Origin: an uncultured Brachyspira sp.
GTDB lineage: Bacteria > Spirochaetota > Brachyspiria > Brachyspirales > Brachyspiraceae
NCBI RefSeq assembly: GCF_944393015.1
Contig: NZ_CALXYQ010000001.1
Span: forward strand, 124,001 to 188,000
Reading direction: 5' to 3'
Length of the DNA: 64,000 nt
Shown in pieces: positions 1-9,056 of the stretch (positions within the stretch are counted from its first letter, which is position 1; the number at the start of each line of letters is the position of its first letter). Below the pieces are notes generated by a model. That model saw nothing but the letters and a program-made list of their open reading frames with translations, had not been told where the DNA came from and did no database searches. Both the position numbers and the translations under genes were made by a program.

Positions 1-2
1 CT

Positions 3-728
3 GCATGGCTAGAACAGCCTTATGTAAGCGGACCAGCAAGATACAGAGGATATGGAATATATAGTAATGCAGCAGTAGAAAAATACGTTGAAAAAGCATT
101 AGATGATGAAATGCAGCTTCAGGCTCATTGTAATGGAGATGCAGCAGCAGATCAGTATATAAATGCATTCAGCAATGTTATGCAAAGAAGAAATACCACT
201 AACAATTACAGAGCAGTTTTAGTTCATAGCCAAATAATAAGAGATGAACAATATACATCAATGTCAAATCTAAATATCATACCTTCAATATTCGTAGCAC
301 ATGTTTATCATTGGGGCGATGTACATATAGAAAATTTAGGTATGGAAAGAGCTTCACAGATAAGTGCATCAAAAACAGCATTAAACAATAATTTAGCCTT
401 TACTTATCATCAGGACACACCAGTAATAAAACCCGATATGCTTGAAACTATTTGGTGTGCAGTTAATAGAATAACAAAAAATGGTGTATTATTAGGAGAT
501 AATCAAAAAGTTACTCCTTATGAGGCTTTAAAGGCTATAACTATTAATGCCGCTTATCAAAATAAAGAAGAATATTTAAAAGGAACTATTGAAGAAGGAA
601 AATTGGCTGATCTAGTAATATTAAGTGATAATCCTTTAACCTGTGAACCTATGAAGATAAAAGATATAGAAGTAATTGAAACTATTAAAGAAGGTAAAAC
701 ATTATATACGAAAAATACTGCTTTATAA
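3..728 (+). CDS. Amidohydrolase family 3 (YtcJ-like), C-terminal part
   Basis: The frame is open from the left window edge, so the N-terminal part lies outside; the first in-window ATG (111) is internal. The visible 241 residues match the C-terminal half of YtcJ-like metal-dependent amidohydrolases: a QAHCNGDAA stretch with a metal-type histidine, a second histidine segment (VLVHSQII), a long catalytic-barrel section, and the typical end LKAITINAAYQ followed by GTIEEGKLADLVILSDNPL, which is the family's closing beta-sandwich signature. Substrate cannot be told from sequence; family members hydrolyse amide or N-substituted bonds. Cytoplasmic or exported status is unknown because the N-terminus is missing. 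A strong hairpin terminator follows the stop. Confidence 0.85.
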   Translation, partial: AWLEQPYVSGPARYRGYGIYSNAAVEKYVEKALDDEMQLQAHCNGDAAADQYINAFSNVMQRRNTTNNYRAVLVHSQIIRDEQYTSMSNLNIIPSIFVAHVYHWGDVHIENLGMERASQISASKTALNNNLAFTYHQDTPVIKPDMLETIWCAVNRITKNGVLLGDNQKVTPYEALKAITINAAYQNKEEYLKGTIEEGKLADLVILSDNPLTCEPMKIKDIEVIETIKEGKTLYTKNTAL

Positions 729-752
729 ATGATTAAACAAAATTAAAATAAC

Positions 753-800
753 AAATTACTGCATTAATTATTTTTATAATAGTAAATGCAGTAATTTTTT
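753..800. terminator. Bidirectional intrinsic terminator
   Basis: Inverted repeat AAATTACTGCATT / AATGCAGTAATTT with a T-run on the plus side and an A-run on the minus side. It sits between the convergent amidohydrolase (+) and MATE gene (-) and can end both. Confidence 0.85.
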
Positions 801-805
801 TATAT

Positions 806-2128
806 TCAAATATTATGTTTTTCTAATTTTAAAATTTTTCTTATTTTAGTAAAATAAATTATATATATAATCACTGTAGATATTAAAATGGCAAGCCCGA
901 ATCTTAAAGTGATATTCAAAAGCGTAATCTCATAAGCACCTTTTAAATATAAAATAAAATATGGTATATTGAAAAAAGTATTAACTATAAAAGACTGAAA
1001 AAGCATATATTTAATCTGTCCTATAGCGTACAATAAATTAGATATGATATTATAATATGCATAGAATATATAAAAAGGAAATAGTATCATAATCAATGAC
1101 ATAACAGATTCAAGATTCTGAGCATTCATTATATACTTCATAAAATACTTATATGTAGGTATTAATGCTATCCATATAAGAACGCATATAGTTGTAAGAA
1201 GAACATAAGGCTTTAAGCTTCTGTTATGATCTTTAGATAAATCTGTTCTTATTAATGTACCTATTTGATTTATAGGGATTAAAAGCCAAGCCCAATAGAA
1301 TGAATTTGCAACCCAATAATTACCTTGCTCCCCTACAATATTAATCATTCTTACAAGTACTATGCTGTAAATCAAATTTCTATAAAATGATTCAAGCCCT
1401 GATACCACATTTAATGAACTTACTTTTTTATTCCATAAGAATTGAACTTTTATTTTATCAAAAATATTATATCCGCATTTACTTAATAGTATTAAAGCTA
1501 TTATTACAGAAATTAAATTTGATATTATATTATTATAAGCTATTCCATTAACTCCGAAATTTAATGATATAGGATACTGAGAAACAAAAAGTATATCAAG
1601 AATGATAGTTAAAAACATCTTTATAGTAGTTATTACAAAAATAGATTTATAATTTTCCAAAGCAGTATGAACTATTATTACCAAATGAAATAATACTATT
1701 GCAATATTAGCTAAAGATTCCAATCTTATATACGTAGTAGTTTGAGCATAAAGTTCTGTCTGCTGCTTCATAACAGTAACTAAATTGCCGGCAAATACAT
1801 TTATAATAAAAGCCATTATTATATATATAAAAGTTATTATTAATATAGAACTTCTCACTTTATTTATAAATATATATTTCTCTTCAAATGAATCTTTATC
1901 TTTTATCTTACCGAAAAAGAAAAAAAGCGGTGCTATTATAGCTTCTTCAAATACCTCATATATGATTCCAAGCCACATTTGCTGAGATGCAATATTTATA
2001 CCGCTTGCACTGGGATAGCTGTCAAGCAAATATATTCTAAATGTTGAATAAATAGAAGGCATCAAGGCTTGTATCATAAGAACAATAAAAAGTCTGAAAT
2101 TAATTTGCTTTAATGAATTTAAATACAT
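806..2128 (-). CDS. MATE family cation-coupled efflux protein
   Basis: A 440-residue integral membrane protein made of about twelve hydrophobic helices in two similar halves, as in MATE (multi antimicrobial extrusion) transporters, which usually export cationic drugs or metabolites using a Na+ or H+ gradient. Recognisable local features are the N-terminal half with QMWLGIIYEVFEEA, the loop SGLESFYRNLIYS opening the second half, and the NQIGTLIRTDLSKD region. Length fits the family (about 440-460). No signal peptide is expected. The gene is alone on the minus strand between a convergent terminator and the divergent EF-G-like gene. Substrate cannot be predicted. Family assignment is by topology and scattered motifs, so it is good but not certain. 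Confidence 0.75.
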   Translation of the reverse strand: MYLNSLKQINFRLFIVLMIQALMPSIYSTFRIYLLDSYPSASGINIASQQMWLGIIYEVFEEAIIAPLFFFFGKIKDKDSFEEKYIFINKVRSSILIITFIYIIMAFIINVFAGNLVTVMKQQTELYAQTTTYIRLESLANIAIVLFHLVIIVHTALENYKSIFVITTIKMFLTIILDILFVSQYPISLNFGVNGIAYNNIISNLISVIIALILLSKCGYNIFDKIKVQFLWNKKVSSLNVVSGLESFYRNLIYSIVLVRMINIVGEQGNYWVANSFYWAWLLIPINQIGTLIRTDLSKDHNRSLKPYVLLTTICVLIWIALIPTYKYFMKYIMNAQNLESVMSLIMILFPFYIFYAYYNIISNLLYAIGQIKYMLFQSFIVNTFFNIPYFILYLKGAYEITLLNITLRFGLAILISTVIIYIIYFTKIRKILKLEKHNI

Positions 2129-2278
2129 AATTCTATTCCCAATTTATTTACTATTGCTATATAATTAAAATATAATATATAAATATATTTTAAATATATA
2201 GCAAGCATAATAAATAAAAATTAGTATTTATTATCAACATAGCTATTATTATTTAATATCAAAAATAGTACATAAAAT

Positions 2279-2307
2279 TTGATTTTTGAGATTTTTTTTA
2301 CTATACT
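2279..2307 (+). promoter_or_regulatory. Sigma70-type promoter for EF-G-like gene
   Basis: TTGATT (2279-2284), 17-bp spacer, TATACT (2302-2307). It would give a 5' leader of about 125 nt before the EF-G-like start. Confidence 0.5.
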
Positions 2308-2440
2308 TGAGTTATCATGCATTACTTAGTTTTCTATGAATCAGCTTATTCTTTAAGCTTCTTTAGAAACAAATCAAATAATATAATAAATAATCTATTA
2401 TATCATCAAAATAATTTCTGTTACCAAAGGAGGAATGTTT

Positions 2441-4531
2441 ATGGGAAAAATATATAACCCAGAAAGTATTCGTAATGTCGCACTTCTAGGACATGTAGGA
2501 AGCGGTAAAACTAGTTTGAATGAAGCCTTACTCTATAGAGCTAAATCTATAGATAAAAAAGGTGAAATCGAAAGAGGAACTACAGTCAGTGACTATACAG
2601 ACGAAGAAATTAAGCAAAAAATGTCCATCAGAACTTCTTTAAGTTTTATAGAATGGAACGATCATAAAATTAATTTGCTGGACATTCCTGGGTCTGGTGA
2701 TTTTAGCGGTGAAATTAACCCTGCTTTAAGAGTAGCTGAATCTTGTATTGTTGTTATAGATGCAGAATTCGGTATACAAATAGAAACTGAAAAACATTGG
2801 CAAATGGCTAATAATTTTAAAAGACCTAGAATAGTCTTTATCAATAAAATAGATAAAGAAATGGTTGATCATAAAGCTTTATTAGAAAAAATCGAAAATA
2901 ACTTTAAAGAACCTCCTGTAGTTCCTATACAAATACCTATGGGTAATGGTAAAGATTTTAAAGGTATAATAGATGTTATTTATCATAAAGCATTATTTAG
3001 AGATGAAAGCGGCAAAATTGTAGAGGCAGAAATTCCTGAAGAATATTATGATGAGTACAGAGCAACACGCGACAGATTAAAAGAATTAGTATGCGAAGTT
3101 GATGATGAACTTATGGAAAGATATTTAGACGGCGGAAAGTTTACAGATGAAGAATATATTGAAGCTTTAACAAAATCTATACTTCAATATAAAGTAGTAC
3201 CTATACTTTTCGGTACATCTATAAGAGATATAGGTATGGGAGCTTTACTCGATACTATTATCAGATATATGCCTTCTCCTTCTTATGTACCTGTTACAGA
3301 TGGTACTGATCTTTTAACTAATGAGCCTGCAACAAGAACTATATTAGGTGATAATAATCCTTTTGCAGCATTTGTATTTAAAACTACTATAGATCAATAT
3401 GCTGGAAGAATATCATTCTTTAAAGTTCGTTCAGGAAGCATAAAAAGCGGAGATGAAATATACAATTCCAGAACAGGAAAGAAAGAAAAAGTTTCCCATA
3501 TATACATGGCTAGAGGAAAAAAACAAATAGAAAGTGATACTATTACATCAGGAGATATAGGAGTATTGGCAAAACTTTCAGACTGCAGAACAGGCGATAC
3601 TATAAGTGTTCCATCTGCTCCATTCCAATTCCTACCTCTTAAAGTACCTCAGCCTATATACTTTACAGCTATTAAAATATTGAAAAATGATATAAAAGCT
3701 CTTGAAGTTCTTGATACTATAGCTCAGGAAGATTTAACATTTAATGTAGAATATGACAGCGAAACTAAAGAAACTATTATCAAAGCTATGGGTGCTTTAC
3801 AGGTAAAATTAGCATTAGAAAGAGTAGTATCTCTTACTAAAGCCGAAATAGAACAAAGCGTTCCTAGAGTAGCTTATAGAGAAACTATAAGAAAACAGGC
3901 TCAGGCTCAATACAGACATAAAAAACAATCTGGAGGAAGCGGACAGTTTGGAGAAGTTCATTTAGAAGTTTCACCTCTGCCACGTGACGGCGGTTTTGAA
4001 TTTATAAACGATATATTTGGAGGAGCTATACCTAAACAGTATATACCGGGAGTAGAAAAAGGTATACAGGATGCATTAGCACAAGGACCTTTGGGTAAAT
4101 ATCCTATGGTTGATATTAAAGTAAGACTATTTGACGGTAAATACCATGATGTAGACTCTAACGAATTGTCATTTAGAATAGCAGGTTCTATGGCAGCAAA
4201 AGAAGCATTCAAAAATGCAAGCCCTGTATTATTAGAGCCTGTGATGAAAGTTACAGTCTATGTGCCTGAAGAGTTTACTGGTTCTATAATGAATGAACTT
4301 ACAGGTAAAAGAGGCAAAATTTTAGGTATGGAGGCAGCATCTAATACAATACAAATGATTAAAGCCGAAGTGCCGCTATCTGAAATGCTTACTTATTCTA
4401 TAGAGATGAAAGCATCTACTTCAGGAAGAGGTACTTTTGAAATGGAGCATTCTCACTATCAAGAGCTTACAGGTCCTTTGGCCGATAAGGTTATAGAGGA
4501 AAGAAAAGCATTGCTTGGCAGCGGAGAATAA
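2441..4531 (+). CDS. Elongation factor G-like GTPase (EF-G paralogue)
   Basis: 696 residues with all five EF-G domains: G domain with P-loop GHVGSGKTS (17-25), switch I around TTVSDYTDEE (48-57), NKID (135-138), then EF-Tu-like domain II, and domains III-V including GGSGQFGEV and the closing ribosome-binding region GRGTFEMEHSHY. The start is set at 2441 because AAAGGAGG (2426-2433) lies 7 nt before it; the ATG at 2435 is only 1 nt from the same site. It belongs to the EF-G-like group found beside a canonical EF-G, not to translocase FusA: switch II reads DIPGSGDF (81-88) where EF-G has DTPGHVDF, so the catalytic His is replaced by Ser. Role is unproven; translation or ribosome handling is likely from the conserved domains IV-V. 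Confidence 0.9.
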   Translation: MGKIYNPESIRNVALLGHVGSGKTSLNEALLYRAKSIDKKGEIERGTTVSDYTDEEIKQKMSIRTSLSFIEWNDHKINLLDIPGSGDFSGEINPALRVAESCIVVIDAEFGIQIETEKHWQMANNFKRPRIVFINKIDKEMVDHKALLEKIENNFKEPPVVPIQIPMGNGKDFKGIIDVIYHKALFRDESGKIVEAEIPEEYYDEYRATRDRLKELVCEVDDELMERYLDGGKFTDEEYIEALTKSILQYKVVPILFGTSIRDIGMGALLDTIIRYMPSPSYVPVTDGTDLLTNEPATRTILGDNNPFAAFVFKTTIDQYAGRISFFKVRSGSIKSGDEIYNSRTGKKEKVSHIYMARGKKQIESDTITSGDIGVLAKLSDCRTGDTISVPSAPFQFLPLKVPQPIYFTAIKILKNDIKALEVLDTIAQEDLTFNVEYDSETKETIIKAMGALQVKLALERVVSLTKAEIEQSVPRVAYRETIRKQAQAQYRHKKQSGGSGQFGEVHLEVSPLPRDGGFEFINDIFGGAIPKQYIPGVEKGIQDALAQGPLGKYPMVDIKVRLFDGKYHDVDSNELSFRIAGSMAAKEAFKNASPVLLEPVMKVTVYVPEEFTGSIMNELTGKRGKILGMEAASNTIQMIKAEVPLSEMLTYSIEMKASTSGRGTFEMEHSHYQELTGPLADKVIEERKALLGSGE

Positions 4532-4542
4532 AATTAGGGTTT

Positions 4543-4578
4543 AGTATATAAAAATAAAGTTGATATTTTTTATATACT
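4543..4578 (+). terminator. Hairpin after EF-G-like gene
   Basis: Twelve-bp perfect inverted repeat AGTATATAAAAA / TTTTTATATACT ten nucleotides after the stop codon. It is AU-only at the core and lacks a clean U-tail, so it may be a weak terminator or a processing hairpin. Confidence 0.5.
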
Positions 4579-4617
4579 ATCATATAATATTGAATATGTA
4601 TAAAACTAGGAGATTGT

Positions 4618-5436
4618 ATGCTCAAAATAATTGACAAAATCACAAAAGAACATGTATTTGAAGATTTGGAATCAAAAGACAAAGAATCACTTTTTAGAGC
4701 GTTAAGTGAAAAAATTGCACCAGTTGCTTCTGCATCTGCAGATGCTATCTTTGATGCATTCAAAAAACGTGAAGATGAATACACTACTAATATTGGAAAC
4801 GGGGTTGCTGTTCCTCATGGAAGAATACAAGGTTACGGAAAAACAGATATATTTGTTGGTTTCTTAAAAAATGAAATTAACTACGATTCAGACTCTGATG
4901 AAAAAAGCCCTGTTAAACTTGTATTTGCAATACTTTCAGATCTTGATAACCCTCAAGATTATCTTTTAAATCTTTCTCAAATTTTCTTCTTGGTTAACCA
5001 GAAAGAAATACTTGATAAAGTAATGGCTACTAAAAGCTATGATGAACTTGCTGCTGTTTTAGAATCATTCAAAAAATTAGATGAAAAATTTGAGGCTGAA
5101 AAACAAATCAAATTCTTAATCGAACTTGAAAGAGCTGAAATACAAATTAAAGCTTATGAACTTTATAGCTCTACTCACTCTCAGCAAAAATCTGATGTTG
5201 TTTTAGAAGAGTATAAAAAATATAAAGATACTATTCTTAGCAAAATAGATGTTGCTGTTTTAGAAAATTATAAGAGAATTAAAGAAAATAAAGGTGAAGC
5301 TTTAGCTAAAATTGAAAATTACAAATGCAGTGCTTGTAATGTAGCTATACCTAAAATGACTGTTAATGAAGTTAGAAGACAAAATCAAATTATTATGTGT
5401 TTCCACTGCGGAAGAATATTATTCACTACTGACTGA
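4618..5436 (+). CDS. PTS EIIA (Fru/Ntr-type) domain fused to a C4 zinc ribbon
   Basis: 272 residues in three parts. Residues 1-145 are a PTS EIIA type-2 (mannitol/fructose/Ntr) domain with the phosphorylatable histidine in NGVAVPHGR (His67). Residues about 150-235 are charged and helical, probably coiled coil. Residues 237-264 form a zinc ribbon CSAC...CFHC followed by GRILF, resembling the C4 ribbon of zf-RING_7/DUF164 proteins. No EIIB or EIIC partner is nearby, so a regulatory PtsN-like role is more likely than sugar uptake. RBS AGGAG lies before 4618. The downstream lipoprotein gene starts 8 nt after the stop, suggesting co-transcription. The fusion is seen directly; its function is inferred. 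Confidence 0.85.
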   Translation: MLKIIDKITKEHVFEDLESKDKESLFRALSEKIAPVASASADAIFDAFKKREDEYTTNIGNGVAVPHGRIQGYGKTDIFVGFLKNEINYDSDSDEKSPVKLVFAILSDLDNPQDYLLNLSQIFFLVNQKEILDKVMATKSYDELAAVLESFKKLDEKFEAEKQIKFLIELERAEIQIKAYELYSSTHSQQKSDVVLEEYKKYKDTILSKIDVAVLENYKRIKENKGEALAKIENYKCSACNVAIPKMTVNEVRRQNQIIMCFHCGRILFTTD

Positions 5437-5444
5437 TAACATTA

Positions 5445-5855
5445 ATGATAAGTAATTTATTAAAAATATGGACAGCTAAAAGAAATATTTTAATAATACT
5501 TCTTTTAGCTTTCCTTTATATTTCATGTTCACCTAATAAACCTAGCTCAAGCATTTCTGAGTTTTATAATTATCCTAATCCATTTAGTCCGTCTAAAGAG
5601 AATACTACTTATAAAGTTTCTATTAATAGCGGAGAAATTATAAGTGCTAAAGTAGAAATATACTCTCAAAACGGCGATTTAATGGACTCAAAAGATTTAA
5701 CTATTGATGCTTCAAAGAAAACAGCCACTTGTATATGGTCCGGACTTGATAAAAATGGAAAATATCTTCCTTCTGCTGTTTATGATGCTAAAGTAACAGT
5801 AAAAGATAATCAAGATTCCACATTTACAGCTGAATTCAAAACTTCTATAAGATAA
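5445..5855 (+). CDS. Lipoprotein with FlgD/T9SS-like Ig-type domain
   Basis: 136 residues. An N-terminal hydrophobic signal ends in lipobox LYISC (Cys near residue 28), so the mature protein should be lipid-anchored in the periplasm or outer membrane. The mature part begins FYNYPNPFSPSKENT and continues with alternating strands and GLDKNGKYLPSAVYDAKV; this pattern (YPNPF, then D.xG..l.sGvY) is that of FlgD_ig and of secretion-sorting Ig-like domains. The gene follows the EIIA/zinc-ribbon gene after 8 nt and is probably in its operon. Specific function is unknown; sorting machinery of the T9SS kind is not seen in the window. Confidence 0.7.
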   Translation: MISNLLKIWTAKRNILIILLLAFLYISCSPNKPSSSISEFYNYPNPFSPSKENTTYKVSINSGEIISAKVEIYSQNGDLMDSKDLTIDASKKTATCIWSGLDKNGKYLPSAVYDAKVTVKDNQDSTFTAEFKTSIR

Positions 5856-5862
5856 AAACTAA

Positions 5863-6464
5863 TATATACCTAAACAACTATATTTTATCAATCTTTGCTT
5901 TTTTATGAATATAAATTATTATTTTTTATAATACTAAATATTATCTAATATTGGTTAAATATGTTTTATCTCTAAGATTACTTATTATTTTTTGTGCAAT
6001 AATAAGTAATCAGCCGCACCACGTATAGAGGACATTCTTTAAGAATAAGTGATACTGTGCGGGAAGGTGCCCGCAAAGCGTACCGAACAAAGTTGAGGTA
6101 GAGCTAGCGGTTGAGAAACTTAAAAATTTTTAAGTTTCTCAATGTTTTTGTTGTTCTTTTTCCCGCAGCACGCCACAGGCGGACAGCGTCAAAGAACCAA
6201 AAAGTGCAAATGTAAAATTAGTACTAAATAATACTAATTTTGTTTTACATGTAATATAAACTATTAATTTAAGTTAAAATATAGCCTTTCGCGAAGCGTA
6301 TCCGAGCCTGTCGAGGATATTGCTTCTCGCCGCAGGCGGGCTTCGCCTGTGGCAACAAAAGAAGTGGGGTGCTGCGTAAGCACGCAGAGCGGTGGGCAAG
6401 GCCCTGCAAATATTTTAAATTTAAAAAATTTATTTTTGACAAAATATAGTTGTTCAGGTATATA
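5863..6464 (+). repeat. Modular intergenic repeat, copy A (602 bp)
   Basis: This fills almost the whole 716-bp gene-free stretch 5856-6571. It is bounded by two copies of the right-end motif facing outward: on the left TATATACC...TATCAA (minus-strand TTGATA, 17 bp, TATATA) and on the right TTGACA (6436-6441), 17 bp, TATATA (6459-6464). Inside are, in order, an X module (CCGCAC 6014-6019 paired with GTGCGG 6057-6062), the core with the palindrome TTACATGTAA, a REP-like insert with CGCGAAGCG, and a hairpin run. It is the largest copy and appears to combine X and core modules also found separately elsewhere in the window. Confidence 0.85.
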
Positions 6465-6499
6465 TAAAATATAAACAGTTATTTTTTTATTTATATAAT

Positions 6500-6533
6500 A
6501 AAAAATCAGCTGACAACTAAATTATCAGCTGAT
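6500..6533 (-). terminator. Intrinsic terminator for the 6572-7696 gene
   Basis: On the minus strand ATCAGCTGA / TCAGCTGAT forms a 9-bp perfect stem followed by a run of six T. It lies about 40 nt past the stop of the minus-strand gene. Confidence 0.85.
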
Positions 6534-6571
6534 CCTTTATAGATTTAAAAGTTATAACATAACTATATTTT

Positions 6572-7696
6572 TTATGAATTAGAATTTTTTATTTTTTCTA
6601 TCCAACTATTATATTCCTCATCTGATATCTCATCTAGTATTTTTACATAAGGTTTCAATTTCTGATGAGGTTTTGTGAAGTAGCTTATATCCCATTTTAC
6701 AGGTTTTGCCCACATTCCTTCACTATCCATAATCAATATATGAGTGCCATCCAAGTCAGGAATTTCTTCTGGAGACATATCGCTGTATAATATTTTGTAG
6801 CAATCCAATTCTCCATTCTCATCTTCAATATTATAAGTACCGTCTTTTTGAAGAGCGTACATAGTGTAGTATTGCTGATGTGCCTCCGCTTCCATTAATT
6901 CCTGAGGATGCTCATTTCCAGTGGCTATATTATAAATAGTTTCATTAAACTCATAATTATCTATACCGTATCTTTTTAATAATCCTTTTTTATATAATTC
7001 TGCTTCTAATAAAGTTATAAGATAGTATCCATTACTCATATCTGAAGCCTCTATATAAAAACCTCTCTGTACTTTAGGAGAAAGAACTAAAATTTTTGTT
7101 TTATAGCAAGCCTCTATACCAATATGTACATAAGATAAAGCATTAACATAACCTTCTAAATATTCTATATGATCTTCAAGTCCTAAATTTATAAAATATT
7201 TTCTTAAATCCTGATTAGAACATATAACTGTCATAACAGGAGGTATCATCATATCAATTCCAATAAATGCCTCTAAAGGTTTATAATCAAGTCTGTACAT
7301 AATATCTATATTAATACGGGCTATATCATCATCGGTAAGATCATCTTCATCTACATTATAAAGCTGAGCGGCATTTTCTATGAAACGGCAGGCATTATCT
7401 ATATTTCTAAAAAATAAATTAATAATATTTTTGCCTATTTCATCATCTATTATATCTTCATGATGAAGTGAATGTCCTACAAAATTAGCAGCATAATATG
7501 ATTTTAGTATATCCATATTTTCAAATTCTGATGCTATTTGTCTGCATATATCCAATTCTTTATCATGATTTTCTTTTACATATTCTTTTAATTTTAAAAA
7601 TTTTTCATTTTGAGATACAAGTTTTTTATTTGCTACCTCTTCAATATTTGATTTTTGCTTAGTGTAGTCAATATACTCTTTTACTATGTCTTCCAT
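6572..7696 (-). CDS. Hypothetical protein, 374 aa, acidic cytoplasmic
   Basis: Not recognised. It has no signal peptide and no membrane segment, and is rich in Asp/Glu, Ile and Tyr. Residues 1-60 look like amphipathic helices; a middle section (about 75-215) is helical with HSLHHED and an acidic DVDEDDLTDDD-like stretch; the C-terminal third (about 285-370) is more strand-like, with HILIMDSEGMWAKPVKW. RBS AGGAG lies 9-10 nt before the ATG. It is the last of four minus-strand genes (pheA, aroK, DUF554, this) and is followed by a strong terminator, so it may be the end of that transcription unit, though 45 bp separates it from its neighbour. Confidence 0.7.
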   Translation of the reverse strand: MEDIVKEYIDYTKQKSNIEEVANKKLVSQNEKFLKLKEYVKENHDKELDICRQIASEFENMDILKSYYAANFVGHSLHHEDIIDDEIGKNIINLFFRNIDNACRFIENAAQLYNVDEDDLTDDDIARINIDIMYRLDYKPLEAFIGIDMMIPPVMTVICSNQDLRKYFINLGLEDHIEYLEGYVNALSYVHIGIEACYKTKILVLSPKVQRGFYIEASDMSNGYYLITLLEAELYKKGLLKRYGIDNYEFNETIYNIATGNEHPQELMEAEAHQQYYTMYALQKDGTYNIEDENGELDCYKILYSDMSPEEIPDLDGTHILIMDSEGMWAKPVKWDISYFTKPHQKLKPYVKILDEISDEEYNSWIEKIKNSNS

Positions 7697-7741
7697 TGAT
7701 AATATCTCCTAACATTTATAATATTATATTAATATATTATA

Positions 7742-8440
7742 TCATAAAAATTGAATATAAGGTATAAGTAAAACAAGTAAAATAGAATAAATTAATGCAG
7801 GAAGGAAATCTCCTGTCTTTATTTTGGCTAATTTTAATAAATTGATTCCTATCATCATAACAGTAGCACCTCCTACAGCGGAAACCTCATTAAGCATAGT
7901 TTCAGAAACATAAGGCTCTAAAAAAGATGAAAGTATAGTCAAAGCTCCTTGATAAACAAATATGCTTATTATCGAAAAAGCAACACCTATACCATAAACT
8001 GTAGACATAAACACTGCAACAAATCCATCTATTACGCTTTTGGTAAATATTAAATCATATACGCCTTGAGTTCCTGCCTGAAATGAACCTACTATAGACA
8101 TTGAACCTGAACAAAAAAGTATTGAAGAAGTAAGAAAGCCTAAAGCAAAATTTCCTGAATTTTCTTTAAATGCAAATCTATTTTTTAAAAACTCTCCGAA
8201 TAATTCTATTTTTTCTTCTATCCTAAAAAATGTACCAGTAACGCCACCAAGCATAATAGAAACTGCAAATATTAATATATGCTTTGTAGTTATAGCCATA
8301 GTTATACCTATAGTAAGAGATATTATACCGGCAGCAATAAAAACAGGCTCTTCATACCTTTTTGATAATTTATTTTTGAATGCAAAACCTATAAGAGAAC
8401 CAACAAGTACAGCTATCATATTAACGAAAACGGCTATCAT
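7742..8440 (-). CDS. DUF554 family membrane protein
   Basis: 232 residues with seven or so hydrophobic helices and the family's glycine-rich beginning NMIAVLVGSLIGFAFKNKL, then IMLGGVTGTFFRIEEKIE, SGSMSIVGSFQAG and AVGGATVMMIGINLL. DUF554 proteins (for example YdfK/YqgA) are poorly characterised putative transporters of the cytoplasmic membrane. Length is normal. It lies downstream of aroK with an 88-bp gap that holds its own possible promoter on the minus strand (TTGATA, 17 bp, TATATT), so expression need not depend on pheA-aroK. Confidence 0.85.
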   Translation of the reverse strand: MIAVFVNMIAVLVGSLIGFAFKNKLSKRYEEPVFIAAGIISLTIGITMAITTKHILIFAVSIMLGGVTGTFFRIEEKIELFGEFLKNRFAFKENSGNFALGFLTSSILFCSGSMSIVGSFQAGTQGVYDLIFTKSVIDGFVAVFMSTVYGIGVAFSIISIFVYQGALTILSSFLEPYVSETMLNEVSAVGGATVMMIGINLLKLAKIKTGDFLPALIYSILLVLLIPYIQFL

Positions 8441-8528
8441 ATTTTAATCCTAACATTATTATAATATATAATTTGCTATATAAATAAAATAATATAATAC
8501 TTCTTTTTGTTTTTATCAATAGTAATTT

Positions 8529-9056
8529 TTAAATATAATCAATGATACAATCATAAAATTTTTTAAAAGTATTATCAATATTATCTTCCCAAGTATTATG
8601 TGTGAATATAATATGTGCTGATTCTATGTATAAGCTATCTCTTTGTTTAGATAATTCTAATAATTTATTTTTATCTTTAGCTAGAAGAGGTCTTTCTGTA
8701 GGGTCAATATTTTCAAGTATAATATTAGGATTTCTATCTATAAAAATAGTCAATCCTTTATCTTTCATGATCTTTCTATTTTTTTCAGCTAGAACTATAC
8801 CGCCTCCTGTTGATATAACAGCATTATTTAAATTACTTAATTCTTCAAGAACTTCGCTTTCAATATTTCTAAAATAAGACTCTCCATTTTCAGCAAAAAT
8901 ATTTGTTATAGTCCTGCCCTCTTTTTTTTCTATAAAAGAATCCATATCGTACAAATCATAATTTAATTTTTCAGCAAGCATTTTTGATAATGCACTTTTT
9001 CCGCATCCTGGTAAACCTACAATAAATATAATTTTATTATTTTTTATATTATTCAT
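8529..9056 (-). CDS. aroK: Shikimate kinase
   Basis: 175 residues. It phosphorylates shikimate at the 3-position with ATP, the fifth step of chorismate synthesis. Seen: Walker A GLPGCGKSALS, the shikimate-binding DMDSFIEKKEGRTI (Asp of the DxD-type motif), ESYFRNIESEVL with the conserved Arg, STGGGIVL, and the lid TERPLLA. Length fits. A GTG start at 9065 is possible, but the ATG at 9056 overlaps the last 8 nt of pheA (ATGAATAA), a usual coupling arrangement. With pheA upstream it forms an aromatic amino acid operon; the DAHP synthase of the same pathway is encoded separately at 38.5-39.5 kb. Confidence 0.93.
   Translation of the reverse strand: MNNIKNNKIIFIVGLPGCGKSALSKMLAEKLNYDLYDMDSFIEKKEGRTITNIFAENGESYFRNIESEVLEELSNLNNAVISTGGGIVLAEKNRKIMKDKGLTIFIDRNPNIILENIDPTERPLLAKDKNKLLELSKQRDSLYIESAHIIFTHNTWEDNIDNTFKKFYDCIIDYI

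Noticed and set aside
2435-2440. ATG at 2435 as the EF-G-like start
   Set aside because: It is 1 nt from the AAAGGAGG site; the ATG at 2441 has proper 7-nt spacing.
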